Made by a program: the position numbers and the translations under genes | Part shown: in pieces, positions 55,971 through 64,000 of the stretch | How positions within the stretch are numbered: the first letter of the stretch is position 1 | Layout of the letters: each line of letters starts with the position of its first letter | From: an uncultured Pelagibacteraceae bacterium | Lineage (GTDB): Bacteria; Pseudomonadota; Alphaproteobacteria; Pelagibacterales; Pelagibacteraceae | Assembly: GCA_902591755.1 (NCBI GenBank) | Contig: CACJBX010000002.1 | Coordinates: forward strand, 1-64,000 | Reading direction: 5' to 3' | DNA: 64,000 nucleotides | The notes under the pieces: model-generated | What the model was told of the DNA's origin: nothing | The model's input: only the letters and a program-made list of their open reading frames with translations | The model's database searches: none

Positions 55971-56920
55971 TGGATATTGATAAAGTTTTTCAGGATCAAT
56001 TAATTAAAATTACTCAAGAAGCAGCTATTTCAGTTTACCCCCATTTGGGGAAAAAAGATAAAATTGTTGCAGATGAAGCAGCTACCAACTCGATGAGAAC
56101 TAATTTGAATAAAATGAATATAAAAGGAAATATTGTAATAGGTGAGGGTGAATTGGATGAAGCACCAATGTTGTATATAGGTGAAAAGGTTGGTACAAAA
56201 AAAGGTCCTGAATTTGATATAGCAGTCGACCCATTAGAAGGAACAAATTTTGTAGCAAAAAATTTACCTGGCGCAATCTCTGTAATTGCAATATCAAATA
56301 AGAACGACCTGTTTAATGCTCCAGAGTCTTATATGCAAAAAATTTCTTACCCTAAAGGTATAGATCATAACGCAATTGATTTGGATTTTTCACTTAAAAA
56401 AAACTTATCTAACTTAGCTGATTCAAAAAATAAGAAATTCGAAAATTTAAGAATTTGTGTCCTTGACAGACCAAGACATCAGAAAATTATTGAAGAAGCC
56501 AAATCTTTAAATATAAATGTCAAATTAATTTCAGACGGAGATGTTTCGGGCGCGTTGCTAGTAACTGAAGAAAAACATAATGTTGATTTATTCATAGGAA
56601 CTGGAGGTGGACCTGAAGGTGTTTTGGCCGCATCTGCTTTAGATACTTATGGCTGTGGCTTTCAATGTAGATTTTTATTTAATTCTGATGAATTAAAAAA
56701 AAGGGCAAACAAAATGGGAATTAACGATTTCGATAAGAAATATAAACTTGATGAAATTGTTAAAGGAGACAGTTTGTTTTGTGCTACAGGAATTACAAAA
56801 GGTGATCTAGTTAATGGTTTAGAATTAAGAAATAATAAAATTATTGCAAATACCCTGATAACTCACAAAAGTCAAAACTTGAAAAAAATCGTTACCGGAG
56901 AATTAGATATAAAAAAATGA
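55970..56920 (+). CDS. glpX: Fructose-1,6-bisphosphatase class II
   Basis: 316 residues. Removes the C1 phosphate in gluconeogenesis. Motifs: DEAATNSMRTNLN, GEGELDEAPMLYIGE and VDPLEGTNF (metal-binding acidic residues), GTGGGPEGVLAA. Overlaps recJ by 4 bp. Confidence 0.95.
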   Translation: MDIDKVFQDQLIKITQEAAISVYPHLGKKDKIVADEAATNSMRTNLNKMNIKGNIVIGEGELDEAPMLYIGEKVGTKKGPEFDIAVDPLEGTNFVAKNLPGAISVIAISNKNDLFNAPESYMQKISYPKGIDHNAIDLDFSLKKNLSNLADSKNKKFENLRICVLDRPRHQKIIEEAKSLNINVKLISDGDVSGALLVTEEKHNVDLFIGTGGGPEGVLAASALDTYGCGFQCRFLFNSDELKKRANKMGINDFDKKYKLDEIVKGDSLFCATGITKGDLVNGLELRNNKIIANTLITHKSQNLKKIVTGELDIKK

Positions 56921-58602
56921 TATCTGCTACTGGGAGAGTGTGGAAAGAACAAAAAATACCAAAACGTTTAATAGATAAATATTCTAGTGATTATGATATT
57001 TCAGAGAATCTATCTAAATTTTATTTAATGCGCAATTTTAATAAAGAAGACATTTTTATTAAACATATTACTGTTAATAATCTAAATATCTTTTGCAACA
57101 ATAAAGACTTCCTATTAGCTACTGAAATGATAATTGAAATCATTAAAAAAAGACAAAAAACTTTAATATTTGGTGATTATGATGTAGATGGAATTTCTTC
57201 AATAACAATCCTAGCAAGCTTCTTTAGACATTTAGGACATCCATTTAAGTATGTGATCCCAGATAGAGTAGTAGACGGATACGGTCCAAATATAAGACTA
57301 TTGGAGCAAAATTTAGATAAAGAAATTGATAATATTATTTTTTTAGATTGTGGTTCAAATTCTCACGATGTTATAAAATATTTAAAAACGAAAAAAATTA
57401 AATCTATTATTGTAGACCACCATATCATTAATAATTTAGATATACCAAAATCAGACATACTCATTAATCCCAAAAAAAGCAATTCCAAATTTATTGGTAA
57501 TAATGTTTGTGCAGCAACTTTAACTTTTTTCTTAGTAGATTTAATAAACAAAAAATTAAATTCTAAATTTAAATTAAATAATTTTTTTATTTTTTGTTTA
57601 ATTTCAACTATTTGTGATTTAATGCCATTAAGGGGATTTAATAGAAAAATTTTAAGAATTGGCTTTAAAGATTTGATTATCAATAATAAAGGGTTAAAAA
57701 AACTAATTAGTAACAATCTAAAAAAAAAATTAACCTACCAAGATATTGGATTTAACTTAGGACCATTAATAAATTCTTCTGGTAGAATTGCAAAAGCCAA
57801 TGATGTAGTTGAATTATTTCTTTCACAAAATGATGATGAAATTGATACCATAATAAACAGAATGAATAAGCATAATGAACTGAGAAAAAAAATTGAAAAA
57901 GAAAACCTGAAATTAATAAATTTAAAAAAATATCTTAATAGAAATGTAGTTTTTATTTTTAACGAAGAATTTCATGAAGGCACAATAGGTATAATTGCAG
58001 CAAAATTATCACAATTATACAATAAACCCTGCTTCATAATAACTGAGTCTGATGATTTATTAAAATGTTCAATAAGATCAGGAAATAACATTAATATAAA
58101 CAAAACTATTAATAAGTTGATTAGTAATAAACTAATAATTTCTGGCGGTGGTCATGAAGAAGCAGGAGGATTTACCGCTAAAAAAGAATGTTTAACCGAT
58201 CTTGAGGTTTTTTTAAATAAAGAATATGAAAATTTAGATATAAAAAGATATACGTACTTTGACTCTTATATAGTTTTTCCCAAAAAAGATAGTACTATTG
58301 TTAATGATCTTAAAACACTTGAACCTTTTGGAAAGGAAAATCCTGAACCAATTTTTTACTTTAAGAATATAAAGTCTATTAAATCTAAAATTATAAATAA
58401 TAGACATATTCAAAATATTTTAAAAAATAAAAGTGGTAGATCCATCAAAAGTATAAGTTTTGACTGCGTCAATTCTGAGCTAGGTAAATATTTATTAAAT
58501 TTTAAAAAGGAATTTGATTTAATTGGTTATATTGTAGAAAGTAATTGGAATAATAGAAAAGAATTGGAATTAATAATAATTGATATAATTCCTAAGACTT
58601 AA
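56917..58602 (+). CDS. recJ: Single-strand-specific exonuclease RecJ
   Basis: 561 residues. DHH-family 5'-3' exonuclease. Motif I GDYDVDGISS, motif II DCGSN, motif III IIVDHHIIN and the DHHA1 GGGHEEAGGF are all present. The protein is Asn/Lys/Ile-rich, reflecting the AT bias. Confidence 0.95.
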   Translation: MISATGRVWKEQKIPKRLIDKYSSDYDISENLSKFYLMRNFNKEDIFIKHITVNNLNIFCNNKDFLLATEMIIEIIKKRQKTLIFGDYDVDGISSITILASFFRHLGHPFKYVIPDRVVDGYGPNIRLLEQNLDKEIDNIIFLDCGSNSHDVIKYLKTKKIKSIIVDHHIINNLDIPKSDILINPKKSNSKFIGNNVCAATLTFFLVDLINKKLNSKFKLNNFFIFCLISTICDLMPLRGFNRKILRIGFKDLIINNKGLKKLISNNLKKKLTYQDIGFNLGPLINSSGRIAKANDVVELFLSQNDDEIDTIINRMNKHNELRKKIEKENLKLINLKKYLNRNVVFIFNEEFHEGTIGIIAAKLSQLYNKPCFIITESDDLLKCSIRSGNNININKTINKLISNKLIISGGGHEEAGGFTAKKECLTDLEVFLNKEYENLDIKRYTYFDSYIVFPKKDSTIVNDLKTLEPFGKENPEPIFYFKNIKSIKSKIINNRHIQNILKNKSGRSIKSISFDCVNSELGKYLLNFKKEFDLIGYIVESNWNNRKELELIIIDIIPKT

Positions 58603-58646
58603 AAACTTGATTAATTTTTTTTTTTAATCTAAAAGGAATGAAATTT

Positions 58647-58721
58647 GGTCCCTTCGTCTATCGGTTAGGACACATGGTTTTCATCCATGAAAGAGGGGTT
58701 CGATTCCCCTAGGGACCGCCA
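58647..58721 (+). tRNA. tRNA-Glu(UUC)
   Basis: 75 nt with encoded CCA. Acceptor GGTCCCT/AGGGACC, anticodon loop TTTTCAT (anticodon TTC), T arm GGGGTTCGATTCCCC. It stands at the boundary between core genes and the glycan island. Confidence 0.95.
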
Positions 58722-58723
58722 CA

Positions 58724-59008
58724 ATGAAATATTTTGTATATTTATTGTTATCAAAAAAAAATAGTAAGATTTTTTCTTACGTAGGGATGACCAAAGATCT
58801 AAAAATAAGGATCAATCTTCACAATTCTTCAAAAGGGGCTAAATACACTAAGGGAAAAAAATGGATTTTAGCTTATAAAAAATCTTACAATTCCAAATCA
58901 AAAGCCTTAAAAGAAGAATATAGTCTCAAAAAAGACAAAAAAAAAAGGGAGAAAATTAAAAATAACTTTATTTTAAATAATGAGAATTTCGATACTTTTA
59001 CCTTATAA
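58724..59008 (+). CDS. GIY-YIG nuclease-domain protein (UPF0213-like)
   Basis: 94 residues. GIY-YIG signature seen as YFVYLLL and YVGMTKDL with the following Arg (KIRINLHNSSKGAKYTKG) and the catalytic Glu region LKEEYSLKK. Small stand-alone members occur widely and their role is unclear. The ATG is 2 bp after the tRNA-Glu CCA with no RBS, and the end overlaps the next gene by 29 bp. Confidence 0.85.
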   Translation: MKYFVYLLLSKKNSKIFSYVGMTKDLKIRINLHNSSKGAKYTKGKKWILAYKKSYNSKSKALKEEYSLKKDKKKREKIKNNFILNNENFDTFTL

Positions 59009-61091
59009 AGAGAATTTTTCCCCCACATATCCCGGGGCTGTCTCTTTGTTCATTAACTCAATGAATAAGTTAAGCTTATATAGAAGTAAAATTACTGTAT
59101 ACGGTTCCACAGATTTAGAAGAGAAATTTTCCGAAAACTATGTAAATATTGAATTAAAGAAAGGTTTTTTAAAAAGTCAAACACGCGAATATGTAAATAA
59201 ATTTGTAGAATTACATACATATTTAAAATCGGATATAATTGAAATTCACAATAGACCTAATTATGTTGAATTTTTAAATTCTTTAAATACAAAAAAGGTT
59301 TTATATTTTCACAATGACCCTATATCAATGATAGGATCTAAAACACCACTTGAAAGAAAAGAGTTAATAAGAAGTTGCGCGAAAATTATATTTAACAGTG
59401 AGTGGTCCAAAAAACAATTTTTGAAAAAACTTGATAAATTTTACCACAAATCTGAAAAACTTGAAGTAATACATCAATCAATTAATAAAGAAAAAGTTAA
59501 TATTAACAAAAAAGATAAATTAATCACTTTTGTTGGAAAATTAAACTCAGCCAAAGGTTACGATCTATTTGGAAAATCTATTTTAAAGATATTAGATAAA
59601 CATAAAGATTGGAAATCAATTGTAATAGGTGATGAACCAAGAGAAAAATTAGTTTTTAAACATAAAAATCTTAAGGTTTTAGGTTTTCAAAATCATAAGA
59701 AAGTTTTAAATATATTTAAAAAAACAAGCATTGCTGTTGCGTGCTCTAGATGGGAAGAGCCTTTTGGAAGAACGAGTCTTGAAGCATCAAGTCGAGGTTG
59801 TGCAGTAATCGTTTCAAATAGAGGAGGATTGCCAGAAACAATAACAAATGGTGTTATTGTGAGAAATTTGAGTACCCAAAATTTATTTAATGCTATTAAT
59901 AAATTAATAAAGAACAAAATTCAAAGAACATATTTACAAAAATCATCATTGAAAAACTTTTATTTAACTGATGAGTATATATGTAAAAAAATTGACAATT
60001 ACAGAGAAAAGCTTGTGAGCCTTAAAATAAATTTAAATGGTTCTACAAAACTTAAAAAGTTAAAGATTTTACATGTTACTAATTTTAATGAAAGACATAA
60101 TGGAAGATTATTTTATAACACTGGAAAAAGAATTAATAATGGTCTTATTAGATTAAATCATAGTGTTTTAGAATTTAGTGACAGAGATATAGTTAGTTAT
60201 TATAGAAGCTTAAATGATATAAATGGTTCAAAAAGACTAAATAAAAAATTAATCGAGGTTATTAGCAATTACGTCCCTGATATAATTATTCTTGGTCATG
60301 CAGACTTGATTAAAAAAGAAACATTAAGTTTTATCAAAAAAAATTATCCAAATATTAAAATTGCTCAATGGTTTCTAGATAGAATGGATACACAGTGGAT
60401 AAGTAACAAAAAAAGATTTTTAGACAAAATTGATATGATGGATGCTAGTTTTTGTACTACAGAACCTAAGTCATTAAATATTCCATCAAAATATAGAGTT
60501 TTTTATATACCCAACCCAGTCGATGAGTCATTTGAAAAATTAGAGAATTATAAAAATAACAATTTCAATAATGATGTTTTTTTTGCCATGAGTCATGGAG
60601 TTCACAGAGGAGTTTTGAAAAAAGGTAAGTTTGACCAAAGAGAAAATTTTATAAATAAGTTAATATCTGTAACTCCAAATATAAGATTTGATTTATACGG
60701 AATGAATGGAGTTCAACCTGTTTGGGCTGATAATTATCTATATGCTATTTCGCAATCAAAAATTGGTTTAAATCTAAGTCAAGGTAAACCTGCTCAATTT
60801 TATTCAAGTGATAGATTTGCTCAATTAATCGGCAATGGACTTTTAGTAATGGTTGATGAAAAAACAAAAATTGGAAATTTTTTTAATAAGGATGAAATTA
60901 TTTTATACAAAAATATTACAGACTTATCCTCAAAAATAGTCAAATATAGCAATGATAACAGATTAAGGTGCAAAATTGCAAAAAAGGGAAGAGACAAATA
61001 TTTCAAATACTTTAATTCTACAATTGTAGCCGATTTTATAATTAGCAAAACCATTGGAACAAAAAAAAATTTTTTTTGGGAAAATGTCTAG
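58980..61091 (+). CDS. Two-domain glycosyltransferase (GT4 + CgeB-like)
   Basis: 703 residues joining two transferases. Residues 1-350 are a GT4 enzyme with FVGKLNSAKGYDLF and the donor-binding EPFGRTSLEASSRGCAVI. Residues 360-700 are a second GT-B-like unit resembling CgeB/DUF3880 glycosyltransferases (GHADLIKKETLSFIKK, YIPNPVDESFE, SDRFAQLIGNGLLVMVDE). It probably builds surface polysaccharide. Starts inside the GIY-YIG gene. Confidence 0.85.
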   Translation: MRISILLPYKENFSPTYPGAVSLFINSMNKLSLYRSKITVYGSTDLEEKFSENYVNIELKKGFLKSQTREYVNKFVELHTYLKSDIIEIHNRPNYVEFLNSLNTKKVLYFHNDPISMIGSKTPLERKELIRSCAKIIFNSEWSKKQFLKKLDKFYHKSEKLEVIHQSINKEKVNINKKDKLITFVGKLNSAKGYDLFGKSILKILDKHKDWKSIVIGDEPREKLVFKHKNLKVLGFQNHKKVLNIFKKTSIAVACSRWEEPFGRTSLEASSRGCAVIVSNRGGLPETITNGVIVRNLSTQNLFNAINKLIKNKIQRTYLQKSSLKNFYLTDEYICKKIDNYREKLVSLKINLNGSTKLKKLKILHVTNFNERHNGRLFYNTGKRINNGLIRLNHSVLEFSDRDIVSYYRSLNDINGSKRLNKKLIEVISNYVPDIIILGHADLIKKETLSFIKKNYPNIKIAQWFLDRMDTQWISNKKRFLDKIDMMDASFCTTEPKSLNIPSKYRVFYIPNPVDESFEKLENYKNNNFNNDVFFAMSHGVHRGVLKKGKFDQRENFINKLISVTPNIRFDLYGMNGVQPVWADNYLYAISQSKIGLNLSQGKPAQFYSSDRFAQLIGNGLLVMVDEKTKIGNFFNKDEIILYKNITDLSSKIVKYSNDNRLRCKIAKKGRDKYFKYFNSTIVADFIISKTIGTKKNFFWENV

Positions 61092-61958
61092 ATGTTTTCA
61101 ATAATCATTCCTACATTAAATAATTTAGAGTATCTTAAACTATGTATTAAAAGTATTCGACAGAATTCTAAATATAATCATCAAATAATTCCTCATGTAA
61201 ATATTGGTAATGATGGAACTATTGAGTTTCTTAAAAGCGAAAATATTGATTTTACATTTTCTGATTATAATTCTGGTATTTGCAAAGGAATGAATACTGC
61301 ATCTAAAAAATCCAAATTTGAATATATACTTTATTCACATGATGATTTTTACTTTTGTCCTGAGTGGGACATAGTTTTAAAAAATGAAATTGATCAAATT
61401 GGCCATAACAAATTTTATTTATCCGGTATTATGATGAATAATGGACCCATAAAATGTAATTTTGGTAATGATTTAAATTCTTTTGATGAAAAAATGTTAT
61501 TGAACGAATATAAGAAATTTAATCATTATGATTTTCAGGGTTCAACTTGGGCTCCTCATTTAATTCACAAACAAATATGGGAAAAAATAGGAGGTTTTAG
61601 TGAAGAATTTTCCCCAGGCACTGGTTCAGATCCAGACTTAAACATGAAATTATGGAAAATTGGTGTCAGAATATTTAAAGGACTTAACAATTGCAAAGTA
61701 TATCATTTTGGATCAATTGTAACTCGTAATTACAAGGATGATCCAAATATAAAAACAGAATCAGGTAGCAAAGGTGGAAAAATTTTTCTATTAAAATGGG
61801 GTATAAAAATTAAATTTTTTAAAAAATTTTTTTTGAGATCAGATCAAAAATATGACGGACCTTTAAAAAAACCAGAAAAAAATTTAAGTTTTTTAACGCA
61901 ACTAATATTGTGTAAATTAAACTATATCTATCTTAAATTAATAAAATTTAAAAAATGA
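61092..61958 (+). CDS. Family 2 glycosyltransferase
   Basis: 288 residues. GT-A fold: SIIIPTLNNLEYLKLCIKSI at the start, GNDGTIEFLK, and a DxD-like SHDDFYFCPEWD that binds metal and sugar nucleotide. The conserved downstream GGFSEEFSPGTGSDPDLNMKLW resembles the acceptor loop. Begins right after the preceding stop and overlaps the next gene by 4 bp. Confidence 0.9.
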   Translation: MFSIIIPTLNNLEYLKLCIKSIRQNSKYNHQIIPHVNIGNDGTIEFLKSENIDFTFSDYNSGICKGMNTASKKSKFEYILYSHDDFYFCPEWDIVLKNEIDQIGHNKFYLSGIMMNNGPIKCNFGNDLNSFDEKMLLNEYKKFNHYDFQGSTWAPHLIHKQIWEKIGGFSEEFSPGTGSDPDLNMKLWKIGVRIFKGLNNCKVYHFGSIVTRNYKDDPNIKTESGSKGGKIFLLKWGIKIKFFKKFFLRSDQKYDGPLKKPEKNLSFLTQLILCKLNYIYLKLIKFKK

Positions 61959-62764
61959 ACGACCTATTTATTTACTGTTTAACATCAAAACAATATAATC
62001 ATTTTAAGCATTTACCTTCGAATATAATTCCGTTAGGTCTTGGGGATAATTTTTACCCTGCGAATTTTTTAAACGAACAATCAGGTACAAATATTGTTAA
62101 ACATAACAAATATCTTGCTGAAATGACTGGTATATATTGGGTCTATAAAAACCAAATAAATAAATTTAAAGATGATGACTGGATTGGTTTTTGTCATTAT
62201 AGAAGATTTTGGCTAAATGATTTTTATAAACAAAATCACAAAATAAAGTCATCTTTATACTCAAAATTGCTAATTAATAGTCAGAAATTAAAAAAAGCAG
62301 AGGTTATACTTGCTCAACCAACAAAACTTAAAAGGGAAACAATCATAGATCATTTTATTAATAATCATGGTGATGAAATGATTTTTGAAGCAATAAAGAT
62401 TCTAGATGGACCAAATGCAACAGCTTTTAAAAATTATTTAAATAACAGAGAATTTAGTTGTTGCAATATGTTTATTACTAGACCAAAAGTATTTATAGAT
62501 TATTGTGAGTTTGTTTTTCCATACCTACTTAAGATACTGGATTATTGTAAAGATAAAAATCTATGTGTAGGCAAAAATACAAAATTACCCGCTTATTTTA
62601 TTGAAAGATTTACATCTTTTTGGTTTCATAAATATGCAAATGTAAGTTATTTATCATATGCACAATTAAATTTTTTTTTTTCATCTAACATTTTAAACAA
62701 TTTAATTAATACATTTAAAGTACCTGGAACTTTTATGTTTTATCCAACAGTATTAGATATATAA
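61955..62764 (+). CDS. DUF4422 glycosyltransferase-like protein
   Basis: 269 residues. The pattern LGDNFYPANFLNEQSGTNIVKHNKYLAEMTGIYWVYKN and DDWIGFCHYRRFW is diagnostic of DUF4422, found in capsule and O-antigen clusters and regarded as a glycosyltransferase. It forms a run with the two preceding transferases. Confidence 0.87.
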   Translation: MNDLFIYCLTSKQYNHFKHLPSNIIPLGLGDNFYPANFLNEQSGTNIVKHNKYLAEMTGIYWVYKNQINKFKDDDWIGFCHYRRFWLNDFYKQNHKIKSSLYSKLLINSQKLKKAEVILAQPTKLKRETIIDHFINNHGDEMIFEAIKILDGPNATAFKNYLNNREFSCCNMFITRPKVFIDYCEFVFPYLLKILDYCKDKNLCVGKNTKLPAYFIERFTSFWFHKYANVSYLSYAQLNFFFSSNILNNLINTFKVPGTFMFYPTVLDI

Positions 62765-62772
62765 TATGAATA

Positions 62773-63921
62773 ATGATTGAATCAGACGTAATAATAGTTG
62801 GGGGAGGGCCTGTAGGTTGTGTTTTAGCTAATAAATTATCAAATGAACTTAATTTAAAATGTCTGATAATTGAAAAAAGAAATCATATAGCTGGAAATTG
62901 TTATGATGAATATAATAAAAAAGGTTTATTGTACCATAAATATGGACCACACTATTTAAGATTTAAAAATCGAAAAACATTAAATTATCTTTCTAAATTT
63001 ACAAAATGGATACCTGGCGAATATATAGTAAAAACATATGTTAATAAAAAATTGTACCCAATACCAATTAATCTTGAAACTTTAGAAATGTTTTTTAAAA
63101 GAAAATTTAATTCAAAAAAAGACGTCGAAAATTTTTTAAATCAAAAAAGAGTTAGAATAAAAAAAATTAAAAACGCCGAAGATTTTATTTTATCAAAATT
63201 AGGTAAAGAAATTTATGAAAATTTTTATAAAAATTATACAATTAAACAATGGGGAATACATCCTAGAAATTTATCCAAAACAATTACTGGAAGATTACCG
63301 ATAAGAATAAACCGTAATCCTTATTATGTAAAAGAAAAATTAAGATTAATGCCGAAAAAAGGATTTACAAAGATGTTCAAAAAAATGATCAATAATAGAA
63401 ATGTTACTATTAGATTAAATACTGATTTCAATAAGATTAAAAAAAAATTGAAATTCAAGTATTTTTTAATTTATACCGGGGAACCAGATAGATATTTCAA
63501 TTATAAATTTGGAAAATTAAATTGGAGATCTTTAATTTTTAAATTTAAAAATTATAATAAGAAATTTTTGCAAAAATGCGTTCAATATAATTATCCCAAT
63601 GATTATAAATATACGAGAACTGTTGAAATTAAACACGTAACTAAACAAAAAAGCAATCATACAGTAATTTCAAAAGAGTATCCTACTAATAAGGGAGATC
63701 CTTATTATCCCATAATAAATGATAAAAATTTAAGATTATTTAAAAAATATGAAAATTTGATGAATAAAGAGGCTAAAAATAATATTTTTTTTGAAGGAAG
63801 GTTAGCCAGATATACATATTACAACACCGACGAAGTGATAGAAAGAGCTTTAGATTTATATTTAACTTTAAAGAAAAAATTCAAAACGATTAGAAGTCAA
63901 AAATCCTCAATACGCTTGTAA
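62773..63921 (+). CDS. glf: UDP-galactopyranose mutase
   Basis: 382 residues. FAD-binding start VIIVGGGPVGCVLANKL (GxGxxG) and the Glf motifs NHIAGNCYDE, YGPHYLRFKN, NYTIKQWGIHPRNL and GRLARYTYYNTDEVIERAL. Makes UDP-galactofuranose, so the island probably produces a Galf-containing glycan. Last plus-strand gene in the window. Confidence 0.93.
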   Translation: MIESDVIIVGGGPVGCVLANKLSNELNLKCLIIEKRNHIAGNCYDEYNKKGLLYHKYGPHYLRFKNRKTLNYLSKFTKWIPGEYIVKTYVNKKLYPIPINLETLEMFFKRKFNSKKDVENFLNQKRVRIKKIKNAEDFILSKLGKEIYENFYKNYTIKQWGIHPRNLSKTITGRLPIRINRNPYYVKEKLRLMPKKGFTKMFKKMINNRNVTIRLNTDFNKIKKKLKFKYFLIYTGEPDRYFNYKFGKLNWRSLIFKFKNYNKKFLQKCVQYNYPNDYKYTRTVEIKHVTKQKSNHTVISKEYPTNKGDPYYPIINDKNLRLFKKYENLMNKEAKNNIFFEGRLARYTYYNTDEVIERALDLYLTLKKKFKTIRSQKSSIRL

Positions 63922-63998
63922 GATCTTTTATTTTTAATCGAGTTCACTAAACCATTTAATCTAATTTGGTATTTTGATTTATTTTTCTTATTTCCAAA
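63897..63998 (-). CDS. Possible C-terminal end of a gene entering from the right
   Basis: The minus strand is open from the window edge for 33 codons and ends in TGA, overlapping the glf end by 25 bp. The sequence is Lys/Asn/Arg-rich (KYQIRLNGLVNSIKNK) with no motif. An open stretch of this length in such AT-rich DNA is suggestive only. Confidence 0.3.
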   Translation of the reverse strand, partial: FGNKKNKSKYQIRLNGLVNSIKNKRSYKRIEDF

Positions 63999-64000
63999 AA

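Noticed and set aside
58609-58629. GATTAA-T9-TTAATC hairpin before tRNA-Glu as a recJ terminator
   Set aside because: Arms are only A/T with one G-C pair and there is no T run after the stem; too weak to call.

Overview
The window is very AT-rich, densely packed and almost free of intergenic space, with short overlapping genes, TTG/GTG starts and compact alphaproteobacterial gene orders: dgt-argS-nagZ-scpAB-tatABC-serS-yajC-secDF, uvrA/ssb-gyrA-coaD-tgt, mltB-rlpA-dac-tmk-holB-metG-tatD. Together with a minimal regulatory repertoire and nutrient-uptake genes, this points to a SAR11 (Pelagibacterales) marine oligotroph. The assignment is from gene content and recognition only; no search was run.

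Region 1 (1-11,158) is a phosphate module: the end of the PhoR sensor kinase, an unrecognised secreted protein, pstS behind a clear Pho box, pstCAB, phoU, phoB, then a SixA-like phosphatase divergent from ppk-ppx (polyphosphate synthesis and breakdown). Region 2 (11,159-13,408) holds a small Lys-rich coiled-coil gene beside a strong inverted repeat, and a four-gene minus-strand operon with a thioredoxin-type arsenate reductase and an aquaglyceroporin. This is an arsenic exit route that fits a cell scavenging phosphate. Region 3 (13,467-17,012) is zinc homeostasis: zur, znuB, znuC and divergent znuA, plus a DsrE-like gene. Near-identical 15-bp palindromes (core TGTTATWTTATAACA) sit in the znuA/znuC gap and exactly between the -35 and -10 of the DsrE-like gene, so a small Zur regulon can be read directly.

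Region 4 (17,021-37,655) is housekeeping: DNA repair, Fe-S insertion, arginyl- and seryl-tRNA synthetases, chromosome segregation (ScpAB), Tat and Sec export, UvrA, SSB, gyrase A, CoaD, a periplasmic PPIase and Tgt. The Tgt protein appears to have lost three of its four zinc ligands.

Region 5 (37,666-39,972) is the most unusual part. A host tRNA-Lys gene is cut exactly at its 7-nt anticodon loop by a 2.2-kb insert. The 5' half with its promoter is on the left and the 3' half is on the right. Both junctions share CTTTTAA, and both ends carry clusters of TGTGCA-type arm sites and a 19-bp direct repeat. The insert carries its own complete tRNA-Lys, differing from the broken one only by a compensated 6:67 base pair, and two secreted-protein genes, but no integrase. 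It looks like a non-autonomous, tRNA-replacing integrative element.

Region 6 (39,973-58,721) returns to core genes: an M48 protease, DUF502, RecG, SdhE, cell-wall enzymes, replication and tRNA-charging genes, NhaA, a complex I accessory subunit, an SbmA-like membrane protein, GlpX and RecJ, with tRNA-Ser, tRNA-Pro and tRNA-Glu. Region 7 (58,724-end) starts immediately after tRNA-Glu with a GIY-YIG protein and continues as a surface-glycan island (fused glycosyltransferase, GT2, DUF4422, UDP-galactopyranose mutase), resembling the edge of a variable cell-surface region.
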